NCBI GenBank assembly: GCA_003024785.1
Contig: PUQB01000318.1
Span: 186,001 to 250,000, forward strand
Length of the DNA stretch: 64,000 nucleotides
Reading direction: 5' to 3'
From: Selaginella tamariscina
Lineage: Eukaryota; Streptophyta; Lycopodiopsida; Selaginellales; Selaginellaceae
Part shown: positions 23,587-34,438 of the stretch, piece by piece
Position numbering within the stretch: position 1 is the stretch's first letter
Layout of the letters: each line of letters starts with the position of its first letter
Notes under the pieces: generated by a model
Database searches by the model: none
Told to the model about the DNA's origin: nothing
What the model saw: only the letters and a program-made list of their open reading frames with translations
Translations under genes and position numbers: made by a program

Positions 23587-24125
23587 ATGGCGGCTTCCGG
23601 CGTCCGAGTGCTCGCATTCCTGTTGGCTATGGCTCTCCTGGTGCGCCAATGCGGCGGCGATCGGCTCCCGGAACAGGTGAAACACTCCCTCTTCTTGCAT
23701 AACCCCGCTAGATTCATGCCGAAATCCCTGCTCTTCTCCCGAAAACAAACCTGTGCCATTCAACAAACTCATCAAAATCCATCTTTTCCCAGTTTCCTCG
23801 TTTCCTTGTGAAAAATCTAGACTCAACCGGCTTCGATTCATCCGATTGAATCAGCATTTCTCTTCGATAATCTCTCGAATATTACTAATTCTCTAAAGAA
23901 ATGTGCATGCAGGTTCTTCCATCCGTTGTCGGAAGAAAATCAGGCGGTAACCATACTCAAAATCTGATCGTCCGTGGGGATGAATCCAAAGCGCAAGTGC
24001 AGGAGGATGTGTTTTCTGTGTCGGAACACACAGTACCATCAGGGCCGAATCCGCTGCACCATGGGGGTGAACCGGTGATTGCCATCGGGGCCGAATCCAG
24101 TGCACCATCGCAGGATGAAAATTAG
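23587..24125 (+). CDS. CLE-family peptide hormone precursor, copy B (spliced, 100 residues)
   Basis: Exon 1 is 23,587-23,676 (30 codons), the intron 23,677-23,912 (GTGAAA...GCATGCAG, phase 0), exon 2 23,913-24,125. The predicted 100-residue protein has an N-terminal signal peptide (hydrophobic core VLAFLLAMALLV, residues 8-19), a variable middle, and HTVPSGPNPLHH at residues 69-80. This matches the CLE dodecapeptide pattern (compare CLV3 RTVPSGPDPLHH, TDIF HEVPSGPNPISN). CLE precursors are secreted, trimmed to 12-13 residues, and the peptide acts on leucine-rich-repeat receptor kinases to control meristem cell fate. Copy D and copy A show a second CLE motif downstream; here a 21-22 base loss changes the frame, so the protein ends GAESSAPSQDEN instead. 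It is the only copy open from start to stop by the conserved splice sites. Which receptor class it serves cannot be read from the sequence. Confidence 0.85.
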
Positions 24126-24412
24126 GGTTCGCAACTGAGCATTCCTCTGTTCAGTGAAGAAACTCCCTTTACTCTTCAGAGCATTCGTGTACATTCTCGT
24201 GTATTATTTTGATTCAAAATGAAGATGTCTTTCAAAATGTTTGAGTTTAGATTTATGTTATGTCTTTTTAAATAAACCTAACATGAGAATATGACATGGA
24301 ATCTTCCCGTTAAAAACATTCCATTTTGTCCGTACAGGCACTGCTGTACAAAATGCTTGCTCGTAGTGTATTTTAAATCCGAGTTCGAATCAGAGGACGT
24401 TTACCAAAGCAC

Positions 24413-24436
24413 CACACACACACACACACACACACA
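24413..24436. repeat. (CA)n microsatellite
   Basis: It sits between the CLE gene and tRNA-Gln and matches the tracts at 16,530 and 39,120. Confidence 0.85.
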
Positions 24437-24606
24437 TATGTAGTGAGATATATCGACACATAGTGGGAACGTGTTAGTTGAATGTGTTTATACTATATAT
24501 TTATTCTTGTTCAAGATATAGGCACGCGTACGTGTATGTTCCTGTGTTTGTGGCGTAACTACATTGTCAATCGGATGAGCATAGTCCATATGGACAAGAT
24601 GTAACC

Positions 24607-24677
24607 GGTCCCATAGTCTAGTGGTTACGACATTGGACTTTGAATCCAAGAGCCTGAGTTCGAATCTCGGTGGGACC
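24607..24677 (+). tRNA. tRNA-Gln (TTG)
   Basis: Same structure as 11,741-11,811: GGTCCCATAGTCTAGTGG start, anticodon loop CTTTGAA, T arm CTGAG-TTCGAAT-CTCGG (one C-to-T change that still gives a G-T pair), GGGACC end. About 480 bp downstream of the CLE stop, same strand. Confidence 0.93.
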
Positions 24678-24699
24678 TTATGCACTTTCCAAATTCATA

Positions 24700-25125
24700 T
24701 CTACATGTGTATGTGTGTAACTACCCTTGTATATATACCACAATGTCTACATGTGAATGTGTGTAACTACCCCTTGTGGTATACCAAAATGTCTACATGT
24801 GAATGTGTGTAACTACCCCTTGTATATATACCACAATGTGTTAGTTAGTTTAACTTCTTTAATAAAATGCAAACCAACATAGTGCTTCCATGAACCAGCA
24901 AGAGTGGAAGAGTACAATTCTAAGCACAGCAATGGAAGCACCAGCAAGAGTGGAAGAGTACAATTCTAAGCACAGCAATGGAAGCACCAGCAAGAGTGGA
25001 AGAGTACAATTCTAAGCACAGCAAAAGTGGAAGAGTACAATTCTAACCAGCAAGTAAACCACTAAGCACAGCAAAAGTGGAAGAGTACAATTCTAACCAG
25101 CAAGTAAACCACTGGGGTAATGCCT
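24700..25125. repeat. Two short tandem repeats
   Basis: First, a unit of about 45-50 bp containing CTACATGTG.ATGTGTGTAACTACCCCTTG, three copies (24,700-24,840). Second, a unit with CAGCAAGAGTGGAAGAGTACAATTCTAA, about five copies (24,896-25,105). Both are also present, with fewer or differently arranged units, at 39,360-39,830. Confidence 0.85.
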
Positions 25126-25179
25126 TGTATATATAAGTTAGTTTAACTTCTTTAATAAAATGCAAACCTCCATGAAACG

Positions 25180-25433
25180 TAGGTGGGATAATGTCCCAGT
25201 GTTGCTCATTCGCGCACGAGAGATCATTAGGATGTGCTAAGGGTTTTTCGTACCGTTTGTGACTTGCAACCAACTTCGATGGTGGTGTCGTGCCAAGTTA
25301 TCTGCTTCTTGTGAGGTTGGCCATATGGTGTCTGCATTGTGAACTCAGGCGGGCAAGGTTAAGGTCAAATATGGCATTCAGGCCACATTTTTTCATCGTT
25401 TGTGACTTGCGACCGACTTCGATGATGGTGTCG
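25180..25433. repeat. Repeat C fragment, host of chromovirus A
   Basis: It shares GTGTTGCTCATTC and GGTTGGCCATATGGTGTC with 19,200-19,340. It ends in TGTCG, the target duplicated by the chromovirus insertion; the repeat resumes at 33,700. Confidence 0.7.
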
Positions 25434-26358
25434 TGTCATAGTTTTTATTATGACTCAACCCTTTACTTTGGGGTTTGATTGTTGTTACCTACTGGATTAT
25501 GTGACGAACCTTAGATGTAGAAGAAACAGGCCCACATAGTGCACTTGAGTTGGTCTGGCCGGGTGTCGTTAAGTATTTGCAAGAAACTCTAGGCGAAGCT
25601 AGCACTTTCATTTAAAAAACTCTCCCTCGTTTTGACGTTATAGGTTAGGGTTTTTTGCAAAGTATAACTTGTCAAAATAAGAGTTAGGGACACCCCTAGG
25701 GTTGACCTAACCCTAGGGTTGCCCTAACTCCGGTGCCAGCCCACTTACTCATGTAGGAAAACAGCGGGCGGGCGGGCGGGCGGGCGGGCGGGCGGAGTGG
25801 GGGCTCCGTCACATAAATAAGATAGAGTATATGTAGTGAGGCTTCCTGAATTCAAAAGAGAGCTCACTAACCTCCTACCGGTGCAAGCTAAGCTTGTGTC
25901 GTCAAGGCGCAACCCTCTGTTGTGCTGCCCAAACTTCTACACAACAGAGGTACGTCCCACCTTTGGGTTAGACTATCCTTATCGTTGGCAGGATCTCGCC
26001 TTTGTGACAGGGGTATGTTACTTCTAAGGAGTTAGTCAAATTCCTTGGGTCGAAAACCTGCTTGCAAGTTCAAAGGCATTGCCCGAGTCCACGTTCTGCA
26101 GAATTAGTGGTTGAGGCCTTGCTCCGGCCACTTCAACCACACCAAGTTAGAAACGACACCTATAGCTTGGCTAGTCCGTGTATCTTGATTCACAAGGTGA
26201 GTCTCGTTCGTGGACTTGGTCAGTTAGGGGCTTAAGTTCCTAGGGGTTGGGTTCCTAATACGAGTTACTTTACCAGATTCCGTGGGGTTTCCAGAGAGGG
26301 GATTCTAGGGGTGGCACCTAGCAAGCCGCCTTTGTGGCACCATGTAAAAACTTTGACA
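25434..26358 (+). repeat. 5' LTR of chromovirus A copy 1
   Basis: Starts TGTCATAG and ends CTTTGACA, 925 bp. It holds a (GGGC)n tract at about 25,765-25,794. The first 20 bases form a short perfect hairpin (GTCATAG/CTATGAC arms). Confidence 0.9.
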
Positions 26359-26360
26359 AT

Positions 26361-26372
26361 TGGTATCGGAGC
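26361..26372 (+). other. Primer-binding site (initiator tRNA-Met type)
   Basis: TGGTATCGGAGC lies two bases after the LTR end, one change from the usual plant TGGTATCAGAGC. Copy 2 has TGGTATCAGAG at 40,955. Confidence 0.85.
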
Positions 26373-29300
26373 AAGTTCTTTGCGGTCAGTAGGACTGCCT
26401 TAAGTCATAGAGTGTTTCAGTGTTTAGATTAACTCTAAATTCTTGATATACTCTATCACTTTCAGTTAACATGTCTGTATTCTACGTAGAGAATTTGATC
26501 ATGTGAGTCATCAACCTTCGGAGAACACTTGCTCAGTGAGTTGGCGTGAGATTCTAGGTATGTCCAAAAGTCTTATGTTGGTTCAAATTGATATGTGTGG
26601 GTGTACAACCTGTGTAGGGTGTTTCCAACTTCATATTGAGAATATTCCAAGCATATTCTCCAAGTGTTGAAACTAGGGTTTAATATAATGAGCAAAAGAA
26701 AGCAACCAGAGCCTGAGGTAGAGAGGGCTGCCGTAGAGGCTCAAAATGAGGAGATGGATGAAACTGATCTAGGTCGACCTCCTAGAGTTAGGCAGCAGCC
26801 TGGTTGGCGGGAAATAATGATGGATACCCTAAATGAACTTCGAAGAGATATTTTAGGGTTGAACGATCGAATCGGTAATGTTGTTGATCAACTTTCAGCA
26901 AATACCACATTAACAGATATTCCACAACCAGACACACGAAGAAAGAAAAAGAAGCATGATCTAGAGCCAGGTTCCTTTGAATCAAATTCTTCGGCAAATG
27001 AAGGTGGTAACGGTCCTAGTAAATTCAAGCCAGTCAAGCCTTTAGAATTTTTAGGTTTAAAGGACTATAAAATTCTGGACGACTGATTACATGATATGGA
27101 AAGTTATTTTGAGGCTGCTTTTGTGAGAAAGACGGACACCCTCACGACAATCAGGTCATTACAAGGCGATGGTGGAAGAGGAAGTTGCTGAACAGAAACG
27201 CTTGAAGATCCGGAAGATGAGTCAGAAAAGGTAATGTTGTGCCAGACACAACCTGCTTATTAGCTATTCAAGACAAAACTGACCCTTTGCTATATTTGAC
27301 AGGAAGGATACGAGGGGACCGAGTCCGAATGATGATCGATACTGGAGCAACATACAACTTCATATCGACTAGTCTAGCTCGTCGATTGAATTTGGATGTA
27401 ATAAAGATGTGTGAAATAAAGATCAATTTTGGCAAAGGTTCTCAAAATACTAATAATATAGCAAGGGCAGTTCCTGTCCAAATCAAAGATTGGAAGGCTA
27501 AGCTAGACTTAGTTGTCTTGAATATGACGGGGTTTGACTTTGTTTGGGTATGGAATGGTTCCATAAACATGTAATCGAAATGAGGGGTTCTGGAGATAAT
27601 CGAATCACGCTTGCAGCAGAAAGAAGACATTAGAAAAACACGCTCAATGGAAACGCTAACTGATAAGGATTGGAATCCTATGTTCCTTACCTTAACTCAG
27701 TTGCGTAAGGCAGTTAGACATCGGGAATGTGTTTTCTTGCAATGGTTTTGGATACTGGTGAAGTCAAAATAGGAGATGGTCAAGAATCTGTTCCGAACCT
27801 ATTTTGGAAGTCTTGAACATGTTTAAGGGTGTTGCGAAGATTTGCCGCCTGAGTTACCTCCACGTCGAGTTGTGGACCACAGATAGAGATTTTGCCAGGT
27901 TCGTCTCCACCGGCAAGAGCCCCATATCGGTTGAATCCTCAAGAGTTATTGAATTGAAGAGACAGCTGATAGAATTGGTTGGTCGAGGACACATTCGACC
28001 TAGTCGATCGCCGTATGGTGCACCGATCTTGTTTGTAATGAAAAAGGATGGTACGATGCGAATGTGTGTGGACTATCGAGCGTGAACGCGATAACTATCA
28101 AAAATAAGTATCCTCTTCCACGAGTGGACGACTTATTTGATAGGCTATCGAAAGCAAAGTATTTTTCAAGAATAGACTTGAGATCTGGGTACCATCAGAT
28201 TCGGGTAGCAGAGAATGACATTGAGAAGACCGCTTTTCGAACGCGTTATGGATCATTTGAGTTTCTAGTCTTGCCATTCGGGTTGTGCAATGCTCCAGCA
28301 ACTTTTTGCACAATGATGGATGATGTGTTTAGAGACTATCTAGACGAGTTCGTAGTGGTGTATATTGATGACATTCTGGTTTTCAGTTCGACAATTGAGG
28401 AACATGTGGAACACTTAAAAAAGTGTTTCAGAGGTTGAGAGAGAACCAGTTGTATGCTAAAGAAAGCAAGTGCGCATTTGGTCAAACCAAGATAGATTTC
28501 TTGGGACACTTGATCTCAGGTGGGGAGGTTGCCATGGACCCAAAGAAAATTCAAGCTATTACGAGTGGATGACTTTAAAAGACGTGCATGAAGTTAGATC
28601 ATTTCTTGGTCTGACAGGGTATTACCGAAGATTCATAAAGGGTTACTCGGAAATAGCCCCCATTGACAGATCTTACGAAGAACATTCCATGGCATTGGAC
28701 TCCAGAGTGCCAACGTGCATTCGTCAAACTCAAAGAGGCTATCTCTTCTGAGCCAGTTTTGCAGTTGCCCATCTTTGAAGATCCCTTTGAAGTAGAATGT
28801 GACGCTTCCGACTTTGCAATTGGTGGTGTATTGCAACAGAAAGGACATCCAGTGTCCTTTTTCTCGAAGAAGTTAGATGCCGCGCAAACTCGATGGCCTA
28901 CTCACGAAAAGGAGATGTATGCTATTGTTGCTTCCTTGGAGTATTGGCGTCATTATCTTCCAAGTCATGGCACTGTGGTTTGGACAGATAGTGTAACTCT
29001 AAGGTATTTTGAAACGCAGCCGAAGCTATCACCAAAGTATGCTAGATGGCAAGAAGTTGGCACGATTTCAGCCTGAAATCAGACATAAGAGCGGGAAAGG
29101 ACAATGTGGTAGCTGATGCACTCAGTAGGAAGGGTCATCTTCGTATTATGTCAGCACCCGTGTCAACTTTGGTGGATGAATTTGTGACGGCGTATCCTCA
29201 GGACAAGTTTGCTAAGGAGGCTTTGAGCCTGGTGGCAAAGAGGAAACAAGTTCATCATTACGAAGAGATGGTAATATTCCAGCAGGAATAGAAAGTCGAA

Positions 29301-31028
29301 TGGATGCACTCAAACAGGCATTTTGCAGTACGAGATGGAGTTCTTTATTATAAAGAAAAGAGACTCTATGTTCCAGAAGGGACATGGAGGGAGAGGCTGT
29401 TAAGAGAGCATCACGACGTTCCTTTGGCAGGACATGGTGGAAGGCATAAGACGTTGGCTTTGTTGAAACAGGGATTCTATTGGCCGGGTATGATAACGAT
29501 GTTGCCAAGTATGTCAAGACATGCCCCACATGTCAACAAGTGAAAATCGATCAAAAACGAGCTGGGAAGTTACAGTGTATACCGATTCCAGAGCGGCCAT
29601 TTCAAAGTGTTACTTTGGACTTTATCATGGGATTGCCAAAATCTTGTGGTTTTAATGCCTCATGGTGGTAGTCGATGGTTTTCAAAGGTTGCTCATTTCA
29701 TTCCAACTGTAGAGACAGTGAATGCAATTCAAGCAGCAAAGTTGTTCTTCCACGAAGTAAGAGTGCGGCTACCGGAAACGATGATCTCAGATCGGATCCT
29801 CGATTTACGGGCAAGTTTTGGGGAACGTTGTTTAAGCAGTTTGGACGATGCTGAAGTTTAGTATAGCTTACCATCCGCAAAGATGGTCAACGGAGAGGGT
29901 GAACCGACAAGTCGAGGACTATCTCAGATGCTATGTTCAAGGTGATCAACTTGATTGGGCTGAACACTTAGATATGGCTGAGATATGTTACAATAACTCG
30001 ACACACACTGCAATCGGATGTAGCCCGATGGAAGTGTTAACTGGGAATAAGGGTGGTATTCCTCAGAGTATGGTGTTACCGAAAGACGATAGCAATCGAG
30101 TTCCATCTGTAGCAGAGTTCATTGGACAATTGTATCGAACATGGGAAGCTGCTCGTCAAGCGATGGCTGCCAGCACAGGAAAGGTATCGTCAGCAGTACG
30201 ATAAGCATCGGCGGGATGTAGAGTATCAGGTTGGGGATATGGTATTGTTGAGTACCAAAAACCTGAAGGTTCCAATGACTCTTTCGAGGAAGTTTCTATC
30301 GCACTACATAGGTCCATACAAGGTGGTGAAGCAAGTAGGGAAAGTGGCTTATGAGTTGGATCTTCCTAGAGTTGGGAACAATACACAATGTGTTTCATGT
30401 CAATTTGCTCGAGCCATTCCACAAAGATGAGAAACATCCGCAAAGATATGAAAACTTACGTGCCCCCTGAGCTGGTTCATGAAGGTACGGAGTACGAAGT
30501 CGAATCCATATTGGGCAAAAGGAAGGTTTATGGACCGCGAAAACGTAAGTTTGAGTATCTCGTCAAATGGAAAGGCTATCCGGCGTGCGAATCACCATTG
30601 GAGAATCTACAAAACGCGATGGAGTTTGAGGCAAGGTCTCAAACTAATTAAGGAATAAAGTTATTTCTTCTTAACCTAGGGGCCGACAGACAACATTAAC
30701 TAGAGGCCTCCGATATAAATTCTAGTTAACTAAAAGAAATTAACTAACTTGTTGTCTGTGTCGGGTGACAGACTTTGCAGACGTGCAAAAGGTCTCCAAA
30801 TGACTTCTTGTCGCAGGTGGTACCTCCGGCAGCTGAGTTCTCACTCAGTGAACGACGGTTCTGAAGTATTTGGCTTCGCGTAATGCAAGGGGGGTAATAA
30901 AACTTGTGAACTTTTTGCTGACTCCGCATAGAGTGATTAGCGTTAGTTTTCAGTTAATTTTTCCTAACCTAGTCTAGTCTTGGAGTTAGACGTCAACGAG
31001 GACGTTGACATTTTCAAAGGCGGGAGTG

Positions 31029-33699
31029 TGTCATAGTTTTTACTATGACTCGACCCTTTACTTTGGGGTTTTTGATTGTTTACCTACTGGATTATGTGAC
31101 GAACCCTAGATGTAGAAGAAACAGGCCCGCATAGTGCACTTGGGTATCTAGTGATAGGTATTTGCAAGAAACTCTAGGCGAAGCTAGCACTTCCATTTAG
31201 AGAACCCTCCCCCGTTTTGATAGGGTTTTTCGCAAATTATAGCTTGTCAAAATAAGGGTTAGGGACACCCCTAGGGTTGACCTAACCCTAGTTGCCCTAA
31301 CCTAAACCCCCCCCTAGGGGTTAGGTTTAGGATTAGGTTAGGACAACCATTTTCTCTAAGGGCTGGCATTTCCGTGCCAGCCCACTTACTCATGTAGGAA
31401 AACAGCGGGCGGGCGGGGGGGGGGGGGTCCGTCACATAAATAAGGTAGAGTGTCATAGTTTTTACTATGACTCCTCTTTACTTTGGACGTTGACTGTTGT
31501 TACCTACTGTACTATGTTGACAAGCCCTAGATGTAGTGAGAAACAGCCCCGCTTAGTGCACTTAGGTGTTTAGGGGTAGTCCGGCCGGCTATCCTTAGAT
31601 ATCTCGAGAAACTCTAAGCGAAGGTAGCACTTACCTTCTAGAAAACTCTTACCCTCGTTTTCCGTGTCCCGGTTGGATTAATGGCTAGTTCTGGTGAGTT
31701 CGGCATGTCGAATATGCTTAGAAACACCCCCAGGTTTGACAGGTTAGGGTTTAGGGGTCGATGGATAACTCACCAAGTATGTTCCCTCTGGGAATGAGAT
31801 TTCAGTGCTAGCCCACTTATGTAAACAGGAAAACAGGGGGGGGGCTCTGTCACATAAATAAGGTAGTATATAGGAGTGAGGGTTCCTGGGTTCATGACTA
31901 AGCTCGTTACTCTTCTCCCGGTGCAAGCTCTAGCTTGTGTCGTCAAGGCACAACCCTCTGTTGTGCCGCCCTAACTTCCAGATGCCAGGGGTACGTCCCA
32001 CCTTCGGGGTAGCTTACCCTTAACGTTGGCGAATCCATGCCTGGGAGGTCTTGTCGGAATGCACGTTCCAAGAGGCAGAGGTTGAGGCTTGTCTCTAGCC
32101 TCCTCCTCCACGTCAAGCTAGGTGTAGCACTCACAGCCAAGCAAGGCACATCCGTGTCCTTGTCCAATTGTGGGCGTGGGATCTTGTTTGACAGGTTCAC
32201 AGTACCAATTCCTGAGGGTTCATTGAGGGGTTCTAGAGTTGGCATTTAGGAGCCACGTTTGTGGTACTTGGTGCAACTCTTGAATCTAAGGGCTATGGCA
32301 TGATAGCCCACATCAGGGAAGGCAGTGTCACATGGAGATGTGACACTGGGCTAAATGTCACATGGTACAACGCCTGAGGCACGCCATTTGGGGTTGTGTC
32401 ATGGGTTTGTCGCCAAAGGGGTTGGATACTCTAGCCAATAGGCATGCTTGTGCTTGCACTAAGGTGCTAAGCCTTGGGCACATGCTCAAGGGAGGTTAGG
32501 TCTCGTAACTAGGTGTGCTTTGGCACACTTGGCTAGGGGAGTGTTCTCCTTGGAATCCAGAGGTTGAACAACCTAAGCTCATTAGCAGAAGCCCTTTCAT
32601 GAGGCACTTGCAAGGTCATGTGCTTAGGGTTATCCCAAACCTAGCCTTAGGGAGTTTGCTTAGCAGAACACTCGTGTTCGCCTACGGCACACACTCGTGT
32701 CCTCATTAAGTACTAGCTCTAGGTCTAGGGTATAACTTGGCCACTCAAACCCTTAGGGGTTAGTCGTGGTTCAGGGTACCCCTTGTCACCCTAAAGGGGT
32801 TGTACTCCCGGATGAGGGTGATTCCTCAAGGGGTAAGTGACAATGCCTTAGCTCTGTCACGGGGGTATGTGTGGAACACACGTCTCCTTAATGGGGGTTA
32901 GGGCATGAGCCTGTCTAGGTCTTCTAGGGCAAGACCCTAAGTCAACTAGGGTTATCCCTCAAGGGTTTTGGGGGTAGACACTCTAGGGAGACTTAGGCTA
33001 AACCCTAAGTCAACTAGGGTTATCCTCAAGGGTTCTGGGGGCAGACATTCTAAGGAGACTTAGGCTAAACCCTAAGTCTCTTGTCCACTTGGGCATTAGA
33101 GTCTAACCCTAGGGGTCGTTGGGGTTGTTCTGGGATACTTAGCGTTGCTCACACAGGGTGATGACGCCAAATGGCCACATGGCAGCCACGTGTTGCCACG
33201 TGTTGGCCCTTTGGGTTAAAACTCTGACATAGAGTATATGTAGTGAGGCTTCTTGAATTCAAAAGAGAGCGCGTTAACCTCCTACCGGTGCAAGCTAAGC
33301 TTGTGTCGTCAAGGCGCAACCCTCTGTTGTGCTGCCCAAACTTTCACACGACAGGGTTACGTTTCACCTTTGGGTTAGACTATCCTTATAGTTGGCAGAA
33401 TCTCACCTTTATGATAGGGGTACGTTGCTCGCAAGGTCAAAGGCATTGCCCAAGTCCACGTTCTGTAGAACTAGTGGTTCAACCACGCCAAGCTAGAAAC
33501 AACACCTATAGCTAGTCCGCGTATCTTGATTCACAAGGTGAGTCTCGTTTGTGGACTTGGTCAGTTAGGGGCTTAAGTTCCTAGGGGTTGGGTTCCTAAT
33601 ACAGGTTACTTTACTAGATTCCATGGGTTTCCCAAAGAGGGGATTCCAGGGTTGGCACCTGGCAAGCCGCCTTTGTGGCACCAGGTAAAAACTCTGACA
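31029..33699 (+). repeat. 3' LTR of chromovirus A copy 1, split by a solo LTR
   Basis: The two parts are 31,029-31,450 and 33,235-33,699. Together they are colinear with the 5' LTR. The end GTAAAAACTCTGACA is followed by the TGTCG target duplicate. Confidence 0.9.
31451..33229 (+). mobile_element. Solo LTR-B nested in the 3' LTR of chromovirus A
   Basis: TGTCATAG...ACTCTGACA, 1,779 bp, flanked by target duplications TAGAG (31,446-31,450 and 33,230-33,234). It contains a local duplication of about 90 bp (the GACTTAGGCTAAACCCTAAGTC segment, 32,930-33,070). It inserted after the chromovirus. Confidence 0.93.
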
Positions 33700-34438
33700 T
33701 GTCGTGCCGGGTTATCCACTTCTTGTGAGGTTGGCCATATGGTGTTTGTGTTGTGAACTCAGGCGGGCTTGAGGTCGAATGTGGCATTCAGGGCACCCCT
33801 TGCGACCTCTCCCAGCTGGCATTATGCATCTTCTTAGCCAATTGGTATTCACTGATCTCCAATTGTTTTAACGAATTAATCCTGGCTCTTCAATCTCTTC
33901 TTCGAGCAGCAACTCTATTTATTATAGTGAACTCCATTTGCGTATGACTATTATCCCTTCATGGTCGTTATAAATGGTCGTCGGGGACTCTACAAGCTAG
34001 ATGTGGGGTGATTTAGGTGGTCTTAGTAGTTGCCAAGATGCTGTTGTCAATGCCCAATCCTGAGATTCTAAATCGGTGGTCTGGCCGTTACTTCGAGATG
34101 TACCGGAAGCGTTGTATTGGCTCCCTCTAAGGAGGGAGTAGAAAAAGGAGAGGAGAAAGGAAGATTCGAAGAAGTGGGCAATGATATACAAAAGAGATAT
34201 GTGTATATTGCCTCTTAAAAGTACAAGGCGACTCCTCCCTCAGAAATGGCCAAAACAAGACCCACACAATGAGATGGACTAGAAGGACCCCAAATCACTA
34301 TTTACTTTACTACTTATATAGTGGGTTGGGTTGGTACTAGGATGTAGGACAAGTGGCACTTCCCCACTGGGCTGCAACCCTATGACATGGTCCTAACCTA
34401 CTGACTCAATGCACCTCCTTTGCACATGCCATCCTTAG
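33700..34438. repeat. Repeat C, right part
   Basis: It resumes the repeat interrupted at 25,433 and is colinear with 19,320-20,040. Nothing coding. Confidence 0.7.

Larger units (their letters stand above)
22526..29047. repeat. Segmental duplication, copy 1
   Basis: This block (tRNA-Asp, tRNA-Trp, CLE, tRNA-Gln, tandem repeats, repeat C, chromovirus A 5' part) matches 36,881-44,290 in the same order. Both chromovirus copies are preceded by the same host sequence and the same TGTCG, so this is duplication of a segment rather than two insertions. The right limit is where the second copy is cut by an LTR-B element. Confidence 0.9.
25434..33699 (+). mobile_element. Ty3/gypsy chromovirus, family A, copy 1, broken, with nested solo LTR
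   Basis: The element is flanked by an exact 5-bp target duplication TGTCG (25,429-25,433 and 33,700-33,704). Parts in order: 5' LTR (25,434-26,358), primer site TGGTATCGGAGC like the initiator tRNA-Met site (26,361-26,372), gag (from about 26,690), aspartic protease with DTGAT (about 27,300-27,560), reverse transcriptase with YIDDI (about 27,950-28,560), RNase H (about 28,660-29,080), integrase (about 29,300-30,200), chromodomain with LVKWKGYP (about 30,480-30,620), purine tract AAAGGCGGGAGTG (about 31,016-31,028), 3' LTR (31,029-33,699, split by a solo LTR-B). It is broken at many points, on the order of ten. The pol part is nearly identical to copy 2. Confidence 0.95.

Noticed and set aside
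31943-32245. Open frame of about 100 codons recurring in every LTR-B (also 18,432, 34,963, 45,198)
   Set aside because: Shared position in LTRs, varying ends between copies, no domain; it is LTR sequence open by chance. A small conserved LTR protein is conceivable but unsupported.
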